From Candidatus Levyibacteriota bacterium (GTDB lineage Bacteria; Patescibacteriota; Microgenomatia; Levybacterales; UBA12049), in NCBI GenBank assembly GCA_009695045.1, contig SIBS01000005.1:1-46850 (forward strand): a stretch of 46,850 nt of DNA, written 5' to 3'. Below, piece after piece: positions 1-7,721 of this stretch. Numbering within the stretch: the first letter of the stretch is position 1; every line of letters starts with the position of its first letter. A model generated the notes under the pieces. The model had not been told where the DNA came from, searched no databases, and saw nothing but the letters and a program-made list of their open reading frames with translations. The position numbers and the translations under genes are program-made.

Positions 1-933
1 CTAGACGCCCTAACTTATGCTGGCAATCTCAGAAATTTCTCGGAAGAAATGCAAAAAAGCTCACGATTTAGATTTGTATATGGAGATATACGCAATGCTC
101 CGCTTGTAGAAAAACTAGTAAAAGAAACAGACATCATACTTCATTTTGCTGCAGAAACTCATGTAACTCGGTCTATATATGAGAATTCAAAATTTTTTGA
201 GACAGATGTCCTTGGAACTCAAGCAGTAGCTAATGCGGTCCATATACACAAGAAAACAGTTGATCGCTTTATACATATATCTACATGCGAGGTGTATGGA
301 GCAGGACAGACACAAAAAATGAATGAGTCTCATATTCTCAATCCACATAGTCCCTATGCAGCAGCCAAAGCAGGCGCAGACCGACTAGTATATTCTTACT
401 ATGTTACCTATGATATTCCAGCAGTTATTATCAGACCATTCAATATATTTGGCCCCCGTCAACATCTTGAAAAAGCTATCCCACGATTTATCACAAGTGG
501 TCTACTCGACGAACCGCTAACGGTTCATGGCGATGGAAAATCACAAAGGGACTTTATGCACGTGAAGGATGTTTCAAGAGCAATCGATTTAATAATGCAT
601 GCTCCAATCGATACAGTAAAAGGAGAGGTATTTAATATTGGCTCTGGTAAGGCTATATCTATATTAGATATAGCGCACTACATAGCAAAGTATATGAATA
701 ACCCAAAATCCAGTGTAAACTTTGTTGGTGAAAGACCAGGACAAGTCTCTACTTTTGAATGTGATTACACCAAAATCAATGGCTTACTTGGCTGGGAACC
801 AAAAATGGACTTTTATGAAGAGCTTAATGCGACAATTGAATGGTATAAGCATAATAAGGACGTATGGGAGCCTCAATTATGGCTTCGTCAGGTACCCATC
901 ATCCTTGCAGATGGTAGCGTAGAATTACACTAA
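1..933 (+). CDS. NAD-dependent sugar 4,6-dehydratase/epimerase (RmlB/GMD-like extended SDR), 5' partial
   Basis: The frame is open from base 1, so the gene starts upstream of the window and its N-terminal GxxGxxG NAD-binding loop is missing. The first codons read LDALTYAGN, the phrase typical of dTDP-glucose 4,6-dehydratases just after the first Rossmann strand. Further family signs are HFAAETHV, the catalytic HISTCEVYG segment, SPYAAAKAGAD with the Tyr-x-x-x-Lys pair, and the RDFMHVKDVSRAID loop. RmlB normally has Thr-Asp-Glu where this protein has Thr-Cys-Glu; GDP-mannose 4,6-dehydratases carry Thr-Ser-Glu there, so dehydratase activity remains possible but the substrate is uncertain. The likely role is making a 4-keto-6-deoxy nucleotide sugar in the cytoplasm for the aminotransferase that starts one base after its stop. 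A UDP-sugar epimerase or decarboxylase of the same superfamily is the main alternative. Confidence 0.82.
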   Translation, partial: LDALTYAGNLRNFSEEMQKSSRFRFVYGDIRNAPLVEKLVKETDIILHFAAETHVTRSIYENSKFFETDVLGTQAVANAVHIHKKTVDRFIHISTCEVYGAGQTQKMNESHILNPHSPYAAAKAGADRLVYSYYVTYDIPAVIIRPFNIFGPRQHLEKAIPRFITSGLLDEPLTVHGDGKSQRDFMHVKDVSRAIDLIMHAPIDTVKGEVFNIGSGKAISILDIAHYIAKYMNNPKSSVNFVGERPGQVSTFECDYTKINGLLGWEPKMDFYEELNATIEWYKHNKDVWEPQLWLRQVPIILADGSVELH

Positions 934-934
934 A

Positions 935-2065
935 ATGAAAGTAGAATTTTATCGACACAACGTTGGCGAAGATGAAATTGAGTCATGCGTGAAAGTTCTC
1001 CAGTCCCTCTTCCTAACAACAGGTTCTGTAGTCGATGACTTTGAATCTGCACTTGCAGAATACTTGGGCACAGAATCTGTGGTTGGCCTTACACACTGCA
1101 CGGGTGCCCTACAACTCTCTCTTATTGCAGCGGGTGTAAAGCAAGGAGACGAGGTTATTACCACTCCCATGTCTTTTGTTGCAACCTCACATACAATTTG
1201 CATGGCAGGCGCAACTCCTGTATTCGTTGATGTTGAAAGAGAAACTGGAAATATAGATGCTAACTTAATTGAACAAGCTATAACAAAAAAAACTAAGGCA
1301 ATTCTGCCAGTACACCTATATGGTCAGATGGTCGATATGAAAAAAATACTTGCGATCGGTGAAAAATATAATCTCCACGTCATAGAAGATGCCGCCCACG
1401 CACTCGAAGCAGAGCGAGACGGTATTCGTCCTGGACAAAAATCATTTGGGGCTTGCTTCAGCTTTTATGCAACAAAGGCAATAACATCTGGAGAGGGAGG
1501 GGCATTTGCAAGCAATTCCGCAGAAAATGCAAAAAAAATAAGGCAACTTAGATCACACGGGATTACCAGTGAGGTAGCTCAAAGAAATCGAACGGGTCTG
1601 CACACATATGACATTGATAGACTTGGTTGGAAATATAATATGGACAATATCCAAGCAGGAATACTACTTACTCAAGTGGGTAAAATAAATGCCATTCGTC
1701 AAAAACGAGAAGACGTTGCTCAAAAATATATAGCTGGATTCGGCGGTAACCCACAGATAAAGATTCCAAAAGAATATGATGGGATTGTACACGGAAGACA
1801 CATATTTGCTATTTGGGTAAATCCAGAAAAAAGAAATAAGATTCTTGAGTATCTAAATACTAATGGGGTTGCATCTGTAATAAACTACCCAGCAATTCAT
1901 TTATTTTCGTACTACAGGGAGAAATTTGGATTTAAAGATGGAATGTTCCCAATTGCAGAAGAAATAGGAAAACGAGAGATAACACTCCCAATGTATGCAA
2001 AACTTACGGATGAAGAAATTGAATATGTTATAGACACCGTAAAGAAAGCAGTTTCTATTAGCTAA
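935..2065 (+). CDS. DegT/DnrJ/EryC1/StrS-family PLP-dependent sugar aminotransferase
   Basis: The protein has 376 residues, the usual length for this fold-type I family. It shows the PLP signatures: EDAAHA at 151-156, whose Asp contacts the pyridine nitrogen, and FSFYATKAITSGEGG, whose Lys181 should form the Schiff base. HCTGALQLSL near 54-63 matches the cofactor phosphate-binding region. Family members transfer an amino group from glutamate or glutamine to a keto-sugar nucleotide in the cytoplasm. The ATG at 935 lies one base after the stop of the dehydratase gene, so the two are probably cotranscribed and act in sequence: dehydration to a 4-keto sugar, then amination. A WecD-like acetyltransferase at 4307-5062 could finish the pathway. 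The 3' end overlaps the opposing methyltransferase gene by 8 bp. The exact sugar, and whether C3 or C4 is aminated, cannot be told from sequence alone. Confidence 0.9.
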   Translation: MKVEFYRHNVGEDEIESCVKVLQSLFLTTGSVVDDFESALAEYLGTESVVGLTHCTGALQLSLIAAGVKQGDEVITTPMSFVATSHTICMAGATPVFVDVERETGNIDANLIEQAITKKTKAILPVHLYGQMVDMKKILAIGEKYNLHVIEDAAHALEAERDGIRPGQKSFGACFSFYATKAITSGEGGAFASNSAENAKKIRQLRSHGITSEVAQRNRTGLHTYDIDRLGWKYNMDNIQAGILLTQVGKINAIRQKREDVAQKYIAGFGGNPQIKIPKEYDGIVHGRHIFAIWVNPEKRNKILEYLNTNGVASVINYPAIHLFSYYREKFGFKDGMFPIAEEIGKREITLPMYAKLTDEEIEYVIDTVKKAVSIS

Positions 2066-2750
2066 TCTTCTTTGCCCTAATAGCAACCTGAATATATCCC
2101 GGGGAAGCAATATCATCCTCCATCATCTTCTCAAAATAGGGCATAACGGGCATCTTCATTCGAAGGATGTGTTTAAAAAAGTAAAAGGAAAGTGCATAAA
2201 ACGAACTAATAAATGACCCAACGTGCGTTATCTCTTCGACCTTATATCCTGAATCTTCCAGCATTCCCACAAGCTGTTCATCTGAATAATGCCTATGACC
2301 TGCCAACCAATATGCAGGATCCAAAAGATCAGACCAGAAGTTCTTCTGAACCGTTGCTAAGAACAAATATCCATTTTTATTTGTGACTCTATTTATCTCT
2401 TGTATTGTTGCCAATTCATATCCTATTGGAATATGTTCGATAACATCCCAAAAAGTAACAACGTCAAACTTTTGATCAAAAGGAAGCTTATGAGATAGTG
2501 CCTCTACGCACTTTACTCTCGGAAGTTCATTTTTCAGAACTTTCAACGCCTTTTCTTCCGCATCAACTGCAGTAATTTCTTTTGCTAAGTTATAGATGAG
2601 TACTGCATAGGGACCAGTCCACGAACCCAAGTCCAACACCACTTTGTCTTTTATATACTTTTCTGAAAAAGAAAAATAAAACTTATGTTCTCCTTTTGCC
2701 TCTGTTTTATCAACATTTTGCGCAAAAGACATTTTTTTAGGAGTTTGCAT
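2058..2750 (-). CDS. Class I SAM-dependent methyltransferase (Methyltransf_11/23 type)
   Basis: The protein has 230 residues with a standard Rossmann methyltransferase core. Motif I is VLDLGSWTGPY (38-48), the acidic residue at the end of strand 2 is Asp63 in TAVDAEE, and the DVVTFWDVIEHI segment (96-107) matches the strand-4 region of UbiE/Coq3-like enzymes. A hydrophobic stretch near residues 190-200 may touch the membrane. It is the only obvious methyltransferase in the window and sits convergent to the aminotransferase, so O- or N-methylation of a sugar or glycan is a reasonable guess, but the substrate is not visible. The ATG at 2750 was chosen because it gives a full N-terminus and faces the divergent gap shared with the membrane protein at 2811; a second Met seven codons in is possible. 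Confidence 0.85.
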   Translation of the reverse strand: MQTPKKMSFAQNVDKTEAKGEHKFYFSFSEKYIKDKVVLDLGSWTGPYAVLIYNLAKEITAVDAEEKALKVLKNELPRVKCVEALSHKLPFDQKFDVVTFWDVIEHIPIGYELATIQEINRVTNKNGYLFLATVQKNFWSDLLDPAYWLAGHRHYSDEQLVGMLEDSGYKVEEITHVGSFISSFYALSFYFFKHILRMKMPVMPYFEKMMEDDIASPGYIQVAIRAKKIS

Positions 2751-2767
2751 CTAATTAAGTTCGTTTA

Positions 2768-2794
2768 TTGTTTTCTAATTAACTATTGTATAAT
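2768..2794 (+). promoter_or_regulatory. Candidate sigma-70-type promoter for the membrane protein at 2811
   Basis: A perfect TATAAT lies at 2789-2794, with TTGTTT at 2768-2773 as a possible -35 box. The 15 bp spacer is shorter than ideal. Only 16 bases separate the -10 box from the ATG at 2811, so the mRNA leader would be about ten bases or less, with no Shine-Dalgarno site. The location, in the 60 bp gap between divergent genes, supports a promoter. Confidence 0.45.
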
Positions 2795-2810
2795 ACGTAT
2801 ATTAATACAT

Positions 2811-4301
2811 ATGCTAATTAGTCTCATTATACCATTATTAAGTCTGGCTCTACAATCATATCCTAGATTTTTTAATAAATACTTTGGCGTTGATGTATGG
2901 ACTAGGCTTCTTGAAATTGACCACGTAAAGCATGCCAATCATCGAATTCCTGGAAAAATAAAAAAAGGCTTTATCATAGAAGGATCTTTTGACTATCCAA
3001 TAATATTCCCATGGATTTTTTCTTTTTTTTCAAAAAAAACTCTATTGCAGATTCAAGGGTTTGTTTCACCATTTTTTGACTGCCTACAAAATGTTTTAGT
3101 TTTTTACATAACCGTGTCTCTCACAAACAATGTACACACTGCCCTAATAGCACAAGCCATGTATACTCTCATACCTATTATACCAATTGAAAATAGCTAC
3201 CTTACTCCACGCTCGCTAGGATATCTTAATTTCACACTCGCTTTCTATCCCATATTCTTATTTCATATAAATCACAATACTGCTCTACTGTTAATCTCCC
3301 TATTCTTCACCTGTACGCTTTTTCTAACGCATAGATTCGCACTGCAATCATTCGTGATTATATCTATTTTCTTCTCAATCGTTGACCAATCACCTATCTA
3401 TTTATTAAACGTGCTATTGGGTTTTATTATCGTTATTATTGTAACCCGTGGATTTTATATAACAGTTGCTAAAGGACACTTATACAATATTTATTTCTGG
3501 GTTATTAACTATAAATACAGATTTGCTCATCAAATATATGGATTAGACTCCAGGAAGAAAATTGACTGGGTCGGTAAAGTATATTTCTTGCTTTCATTTC
3601 TATCTCCTGTTTTTCTATTTGCCATGAATATTTGGGCATTTTCTGGTATTGTCTATTTATATCTCTACTTTCAAAAAGCTCCCAACCTATTCATAGATAT
3701 AGTATATTTTAAAATGGCCTTGTGGATTGTATTTTTCTATATCTTTGGGTCGATTGTTCTCAAGATAAAAAAACTAATACCAATCGGGGAAGGACAACGA
3801 TATATGGAAATGGCATCTGTTCCTTCCGTAATTTTGTCTTCTATGCTATTCACTTATTTCTCGAGCCACTATAATATGATTACAACAGTAGTATTATGCT
3901 TACTATTGATTATGAACCTTATAGTTATTCTTACCATACAAATAAAAGCAGTCATTCGTGATAAGAATCGATCCTTAACAGAGGATCTACAAAAAGCATA
4001 TGTATTTATTAACAAGCTAAAAGGAACTCCGAGACTCATCTGCATACCGCATCAGATAACAACCATGACCGTATATAATACAAAAGCAGATGTTTTGGTA
4101 AACGCTGACAATCCTGGGCTTATGCAAGTATCGGACTTTTATCCAATTCTTAAAAAGTCGATCAAGGAATTACAAAAGAAATATGATCTAGAATACTTAC
4201 TGATAAATGAAGAGTTTGCAACACTAGAAGATATTAAGGTAAAGAGTCCAAAAGTTGTCTTTAAGTCTAATGAAATTAGTGTTATCCAACTAGCTAGATA
4301 A
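2811..4301 (+). CDS. Polytopic GT-C-like membrane protein of unrecognised family, copy A (496 aa)
   Basis: The protein has many hydrophobic segments and a soluble C-terminal domain of about 90 residues. The first external loop carries acidic motifs of the sort GT-C enzymes use for catalysis: GVDVW (Asp28) and FDYP (Asp61). Other conserved points are TPRSLGY (132-138), HRF (174-176), RGFY (213-216), KGH (221-223), GEGQRY (326-331), PRLICIPHQITT (407-418) and VNAD (430-433). All recur in the 496-residue protein at 5097-6587, which defines the family from this window alone. The frame stays open upstream to 2685, but I start at the ATG at 2811. That gives the same length as the paralogue, follows a TATAAT box, and drops a leader that would overlap the divergent methyltransferase gene. 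The role is probably sugar transfer on the outer membrane face, by inference. Its stop is five bases from that of the convergent acetyltransferase gene. Confidence 0.75.
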   Translation: MLISLIIPLLSLALQSYPRFFNKYFGVDVWTRLLEIDHVKHANHRIPGKIKKGFIIEGSFDYPIIFPWIFSFFSKKTLLQIQGFVSPFFDCLQNVLVFYITVSLTNNVHTALIAQAMYTLIPIIPIENSYLTPRSLGYLNFTLAFYPIFLFHINHNTALLLISLFFTCTLFLTHRFALQSFVIISIFFSIVDQSPIYLLNVLLGFIIVIIVTRGFYITVAKGHLYNIYFWVINYKYRFAHQIYGLDSRKKIDWVGKVYFLLSFLSPVFLFAMNIWAFSGIVYLYLYFQKAPNLFIDIVYFKMALWIVFFYIFGSIVLKIKKLIPIGEGQRYMEMASVPSVILSSMLFTYFSSHYNMITTVVLCLLLIMNLIVILTIQIKAVIRDKNRSLTEDLQKAYVFINKLKGTPRLICIPHQITTMTVYNTKADVLVNADNPGLMQVSDFYPILKKSIKELQKKYDLEYLLINEEFATLEDIKVKSPKVVFKSNEISVIQLAR

Positions 4302-4306
4302 CAATA

Positions 4307-5062
4307 TCATTTACTCCATCTAAAGGTGAGATAAGATTCGATTATTTTAAACCCACAAGAGTGATATGTCTTTAAAGCTAACATATTGGTCATTTGGGTT
4401 TCTATGGTGGATTCAGTAATCCCCCATTTTTTAAACTGAGCAAGAGCTGATTTAACCAATGCTTTCCCAATTCCTTTTCCTCGTTGATTTTTATCAACAG
4501 CAATCAAGATAATGCGTCCATTTTTATCCAATGTTAAAAAGCCACAAACAGAATCTGCTTCTTTCCATATAAGAACCATATCTGCTGCTTCACCAGACAA
4601 GGAATTTTTAATCCACTCGCGATAGATCTTATTTGCATTGTCTTTTGAAACTAAAGGATCATTATAGTACCGTGTCTGTGAAAACGATTCAGAAGCCAAT
4701 TTTTGAAGCGATATCAAGTCTTCACTATGTGCGGTTGTAATATTTTTATTCTCTTGACCATCTAAATCTGTGGATATAAGCTTCAGGCTTCCATCTATAA
4801 TTCGAAAACCAAGATCTTCCAAGAGATGAATTGTAGAAAAGTTAGTCGGGGCTATTTTATAAATGACATATTCAACATTTTCTTTTAAGAGACTATCCAC
4901 TAACTCCTGTCCTAGTGCGCGCATGTCATCTTCATTGTTATTTGGAGAAAAAGTGAGAATCTTTGCAGTTTTTTTCTCAAGTATTTCTGAATCGAAAGAG
5001 TCAAAATTCCAAGAAAAAGATCCACTGCTTGAGGTAACACTTATAACATTTTCTTCACTCAT
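4307..5062 (-). CDS. GNAT N-acetyltransferase, WecD-like (dTDP-4-amino-4,6-dideoxyhexose N-acetyltransferase type)
   Basis: The protein has 251 residues: an N-terminal region of about 110 residues without clear motifs, then a GNAT domain. The acetyl-CoA loop is QRGKGIGK (193-200), and the C-terminal core reads TQMTNMLALKTYHSCGF (222-238), whose Tyr233 sits where GNAT enzymes place the general acid. The segment TRYYNDP (130-136) and YREWIKNSLSG (147-157) resemble WecD, which acetylates dTDP-4-amino-4,6-dideoxygalactose (dTDP-Fuc4N). WecD also has a divergent N-terminal half and a similar total length. With the dehydratase and aminotransferase at 1-2065, it would complete synthesis of an N-acetylated amino-deoxyhexose. 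It seems to have its own promoter (TGGTATAAT ending seven bases before the ATG) and lies between the two inverted 496-residue membrane protein genes. A different amine acceptor cannot be excluded. Confidence 0.82.
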   Translation of the reverse strand: MSEENVISVTSSSGSFSWNFDSFDSEILEKKTAKILTFSPNNNEDDMRALGQELVDSLLKENVEYVIYKIAPTNFSTIHLLEDLGFRIIDGSLKLISTDLDGQENKNITTAHSEDLISLQKLASESFSQTRYYNDPLVSKDNANKIYREWIKNSLSGEAADMVLIWKEADSVCGFLTLDKNGRIILIAVDKNQRGKGIGKALVKSALAQFKKWGITESTIETQMTNMLALKTYHSCGFKIIESYLTFRWSK

Positions 5063-5077
5063 ATTGCAATTATACCA
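5063..5077 (-). promoter_or_regulatory. Extended -10 promoter placed for a leaderless transcript of the WecD-like gene
   Basis: On the minus strand TGGTATAAT (complement of 5069-5077) is a perfect TATAAT with an extended -10 TGn. Only six bases lie between its end and the ATG at 5062, so transcription would start at or within a base or two of the start codon. No clear -35 box is seen 16-18 bp upstream, which is common for extended -10 promoters. The element occupies most of the 34 bp gap after the gene ending at 5097. Confidence 0.6.
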
Positions 5078-5096
5078 GAAAAGTTTCTCTTAAAAT

Positions 5097-6587
5097 CTAG
5101 ACCTCAATGAGCACAAAATTATCAATTTTCTTTATAACTCTATATTCCTCTATTTTTAAATCTTCGATGGATGCATATGACTCATTCAATAAAATCATGT
5201 CAAGCTTATGCGTTCTCATAATATCCTTAATTGGTTTTTTTATAAAGGGGTATACATCCTTAATTTTATTTATGTGTGAATAATCAGCATTTACAAAAAC
5301 AGGACAACCAGTATGATAAATAGTACTAGTCGTTATTTGATGTGGAATACACAATAACCTCGGTTTTTTTTCTAGAGATAGGAGATAGGCAAACATTTGT
5401 TTCATAGAAGGAGTTAAGGTGCGCATGGTATCTTTAATAATCGCCTTATACTGAATAACAAAAACAGTGACTAATGCTGATATTCCCACCAGGATATATA
5501 TAATAGTAGCTAACCAAGTAAAATTACCAAATTGACCATTCATGAGTAAATAAACAGATAGAAATGCTGCAGGGAAAGCAGACAATTCTAAATATCGTTG
5601 TCCTTCACCCAAAAATCGTAAAGAAGGAATCCAAATTGTAAAAAGAGCAAGAATATATGACCAAATAACCCACCATACCAAACGTTGAATAAATATATCA
5701 GCTGGATATGAGAAAAAAAGTATATAGAGAACGGGTAAAACCCATGGGTTTGTTATAGCAAGTACAAAAGGTGGAAATTTTAAAAATTGATTATATAACT
5801 TAAATACAAAATCTTTTGTTTTATACTCTTCAAAGCTTCCTTTAATTTGATGATAGAATCGATATTTAATTACATCTTTCCAAAAAAGCAAATTTCCTAT
5901 ATGTCCCTTTAAAACCTTTAAATAGAACCCTCTAGACATTACTACCGCAATTAAGAAAGAAGTTAAAAATACTGCAATAAAAAATATGTTTTTTTCAAGT
6001 ACGGTAAAGAATATAGAAAAAAATAAAAATCCCTGTGCTGTAAAACGATGGGAAAGAAAAATGCAAGCTCCTAATATTATTGCCACACCCAAAAATATAT
6101 AATTTCCACTACTCATAAACAAAAATTGAGAAAGCACCACAGCTGAAAACAACATATACCCCAGTGAACGCGGAGTAGCACTAGAATTTTCTATAATAAT
6201 AATAGGAGTTAATATATATAAAAGTTGAGTGAGTAAAGCAAAAACAATACTGTTTGTTATAAGATAAACAAACATAAATATAAATATTAAATGAACAAAA
6301 TCAAAAAAAGGAGAAAAAATAAATTCATACTTTTCGACTAAGCGAAAAGGAAATCTTGAAAGAATCATAATAAAAGCTGGTGGGTAGTCATAATGTCCCG
6401 AAATAATAAAACCATTTTCTATTTTACCGGGAATACCTTTTTGCTTATGATATTCTTTTAAATATAATAAATGGGTCCATATATCTACTCCAAATAGTCT
6501 ATTTTTTAAACGTGGATAAATTTCCAAAAAAACAGCAATGAGTGCTAGAGGGGTACCAATAATAAAAACTAATAATATATTCATCAT
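5097..6587 (-). CDS. Polytopic GT-C-like membrane protein of unrecognised family, copy B (496 aa)
   Basis: This is the paralogue of the protein at 2811-4301, with exactly the same length of 496 residues. Shared points include FGVDIW with Asp35, HYDYPP with Asp67, TPRSLGY, HRF, RGFY, KGH, GEGQRY, PRLLCIPHQITTS and VNAD, in the same order. Between those motifs the copies differ widely, so the duplication is old or the two came in separately. The protein looks like a multi-span enzyme with catalytic acids in the first outer loop and a soluble C-terminal domain. A polyprenyl-phosphate-sugar-dependent glycosyltransferase is a reasonable guess, but I recognise no characterised homologue. It is the last gene of the minus-strand run that begins at galE, 22 bp after the GT4 gene upstream. 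Two consecutive ATGs (6587 and 6584) are possible starts; I list the first. Confidence 0.75.
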   Translation of the reverse strand: MMNILLVFIIGTPLALIAVFLEIYPRLKNRLFGVDIWTHLLYLKEYHKQKGIPGKIENGFIISGHYDYPPAFIMILSRFPFRLVEKYEFIFSPFFDFVHLIFIFMFVYLITNSIVFALLTQLLYILTPIIIIENSSATPRSLGYMLFSAVVLSQFLFMSSGNYIFLGVAIILGACIFLSHRFTAQGFLFFSIFFTVLEKNIFFIAVFLTSFLIAVVMSRGFYLKVLKGHIGNLLFWKDVIKYRFYHQIKGSFEEYKTKDFVFKLYNQFLKFPPFVLAITNPWVLPVLYILFFSYPADIFIQRLVWWVIWSYILALFTIWIPSLRFLGEGQRYLELSAFPAAFLSVYLLMNGQFGNFTWLATIIYILVGISALVTVFVIQYKAIIKDTMRTLTPSMKQMFAYLLSLEKKPRLLCIPHQITTSTIYHTGCPVFVNADYSHINKIKDVYPFIKKPIKDIMRTHKLDMILLNESYASIEDLKIEEYRVIKKIDNFVLIEV

Positions 6588-6609
6588 ATTTTTTAAATAA
6601 AAATGTCGC

Positions 6610-7719
6610 CTAGACTTTACGAGCTACAAAATTTTCTAGAAATTTAATTCCTATATCCGCCGATTTTTGCCAATCATATAATTTTGCTGATTCAATCGCA
6701 TTTGCTCTAATCCTCTCATATAAAGCTTTATCATTAAGCGCCTTCTTCACCCCAGCAATTAAGCCCTCTGGATTTGTGTCAACTAAAAAGCCATTTTCTC
6801 CATTTTTTATGGTATCACATAATCCCCTCGATCTATAAACAACTGCTGGAGTTCCCACATATCCTGCTTCAGAAACAGTTAGCCCCCACCCCTCATGAAC
6901 AGAGGGAACAATTAGTATATGCGCCTTTGATAACAATTTAAATTTCTCAACTTCATTTACAAAACCAAAAAAACTAACTGAAGAAGAGAGATCTAGGCTA
7001 TTTACTCTATATTTTATCTCTTTTAAATATTCTTTCTTTCCAGCTCCTAAAATCCAAAGTTTATCTACAATTTTATCTCGCTTAAGCGTATGAAACGCTG
7101 TTATTGCATCATCTATTCCTTTTTGCTTGTTTAATCTACCTAAAAATATAATAATTTTTTCTTTTTCTTTATTCTGTTTTATTGTATTTGGTGGAATTGT
7201 AAGCCCCATTGGTAAAACTGTTATATTTTTTGATTGAAAACCTTCTTGTACTAAATCCTCTTTTGTTGATGGAGATATTGCTAAAGTTGAAGCATTTCGA
7301 TACAACCATAGATAAAACTTCTCTATCAATCTTCCAAATAAATCAAGTGGGAACGGTAGTTCGTAGGAGAAAAGTCCACTCGCTACCTCACAGGCTAATA
7401 AGACCGTCTTTTTGCGCGCATAAAAAATAGAAAAGAAGGGAAACCAGTGCACTTCATCGATTACAACATCAAATGTCTTGCGAAAGAAAAAAAGATAGTA
7501 AAAAAAGGCAATTATATGTACATTCCACCAGCTCCCCTTTCTAATTATTTTGACCCCATCAACTGATTCATCACTTTTTGATCCTGCGAACGCTGCAGTG
7601 AAAAGCACCACATGGTTACCAGCGCTAACCCATCGCTTGGCAATTTCTTGGGTTAAGATCTCTGCTCCACCACCACTTGGATTTTTAATATCTCGCCAAT
7701 TTAAAATCAGAATGTTCAT
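6610..7719 (-). CDS. Glycosyltransferase family 4 (GT-B fold)
   Basis: The protein has 369 residues with a complete two-domain GT-B plan. The N-terminal glycine-rich loop is PSGGGAE (14-20), and the second domain begins near GRLNKQKG (194-201). The family E-x7-E signature is HEGWGLTVSEAG, with Glu276 and Glu284 in the donor-binding site. GT4 enzymes are retaining transferases that use nucleotide sugars in the cytoplasm or at the inner membrane face. The short hydrophobic stretch around residues 66-79 may help it dock to the membrane. It lies two bases after the GT2 gene stop (7722) and 22 bp before the 496-residue membrane protein gene, within one minus-strand transcription unit. It probably extends a lipid-linked oligosaccharide before the flippase encoded upstream acts. 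Donor and acceptor are not predictable here. Confidence 0.92.
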   Translation of the reverse strand: MNILILNWRDIKNPSGGGAEILTQEIAKRWVSAGNHVVLFTAAFAGSKSDESVDGVKIIRKGSWWNVHIIAFFYYLFFFRKTFDVVIDEVHWFPFFSIFYARKKTVLLACEVASGLFSYELPFPLDLFGRLIEKFYLWLYRNASTLAISPSTKEDLVQEGFQSKNITVLPMGLTIPPNTIKQNKEKEKIIIFLGRLNKQKGIDDAITAFHTLKRDKIVDKLWILGAGKKEYLKEIKYRVNSLDLSSSVSFFGFVNEVEKFKLLSKAHILIVPSVHEGWGLTVSEAGYVGTPAVVYRSRGLCDTIKNGENGFLVDTNPEGLIAGVKKALNDKALYERIRANAIESAKLYDWQKSADIGIKFLENFVARKV

Positions 7720-7721
7720 AA

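Noticed and set aside
2685-2810. N-terminal extension of the membrane protein gene to an ATG at 2685
   Set aside because: It would overlap the divergent methyltransferase gene, contain the TATAAT box, and make the protein longer than its 496-residue paralogue.
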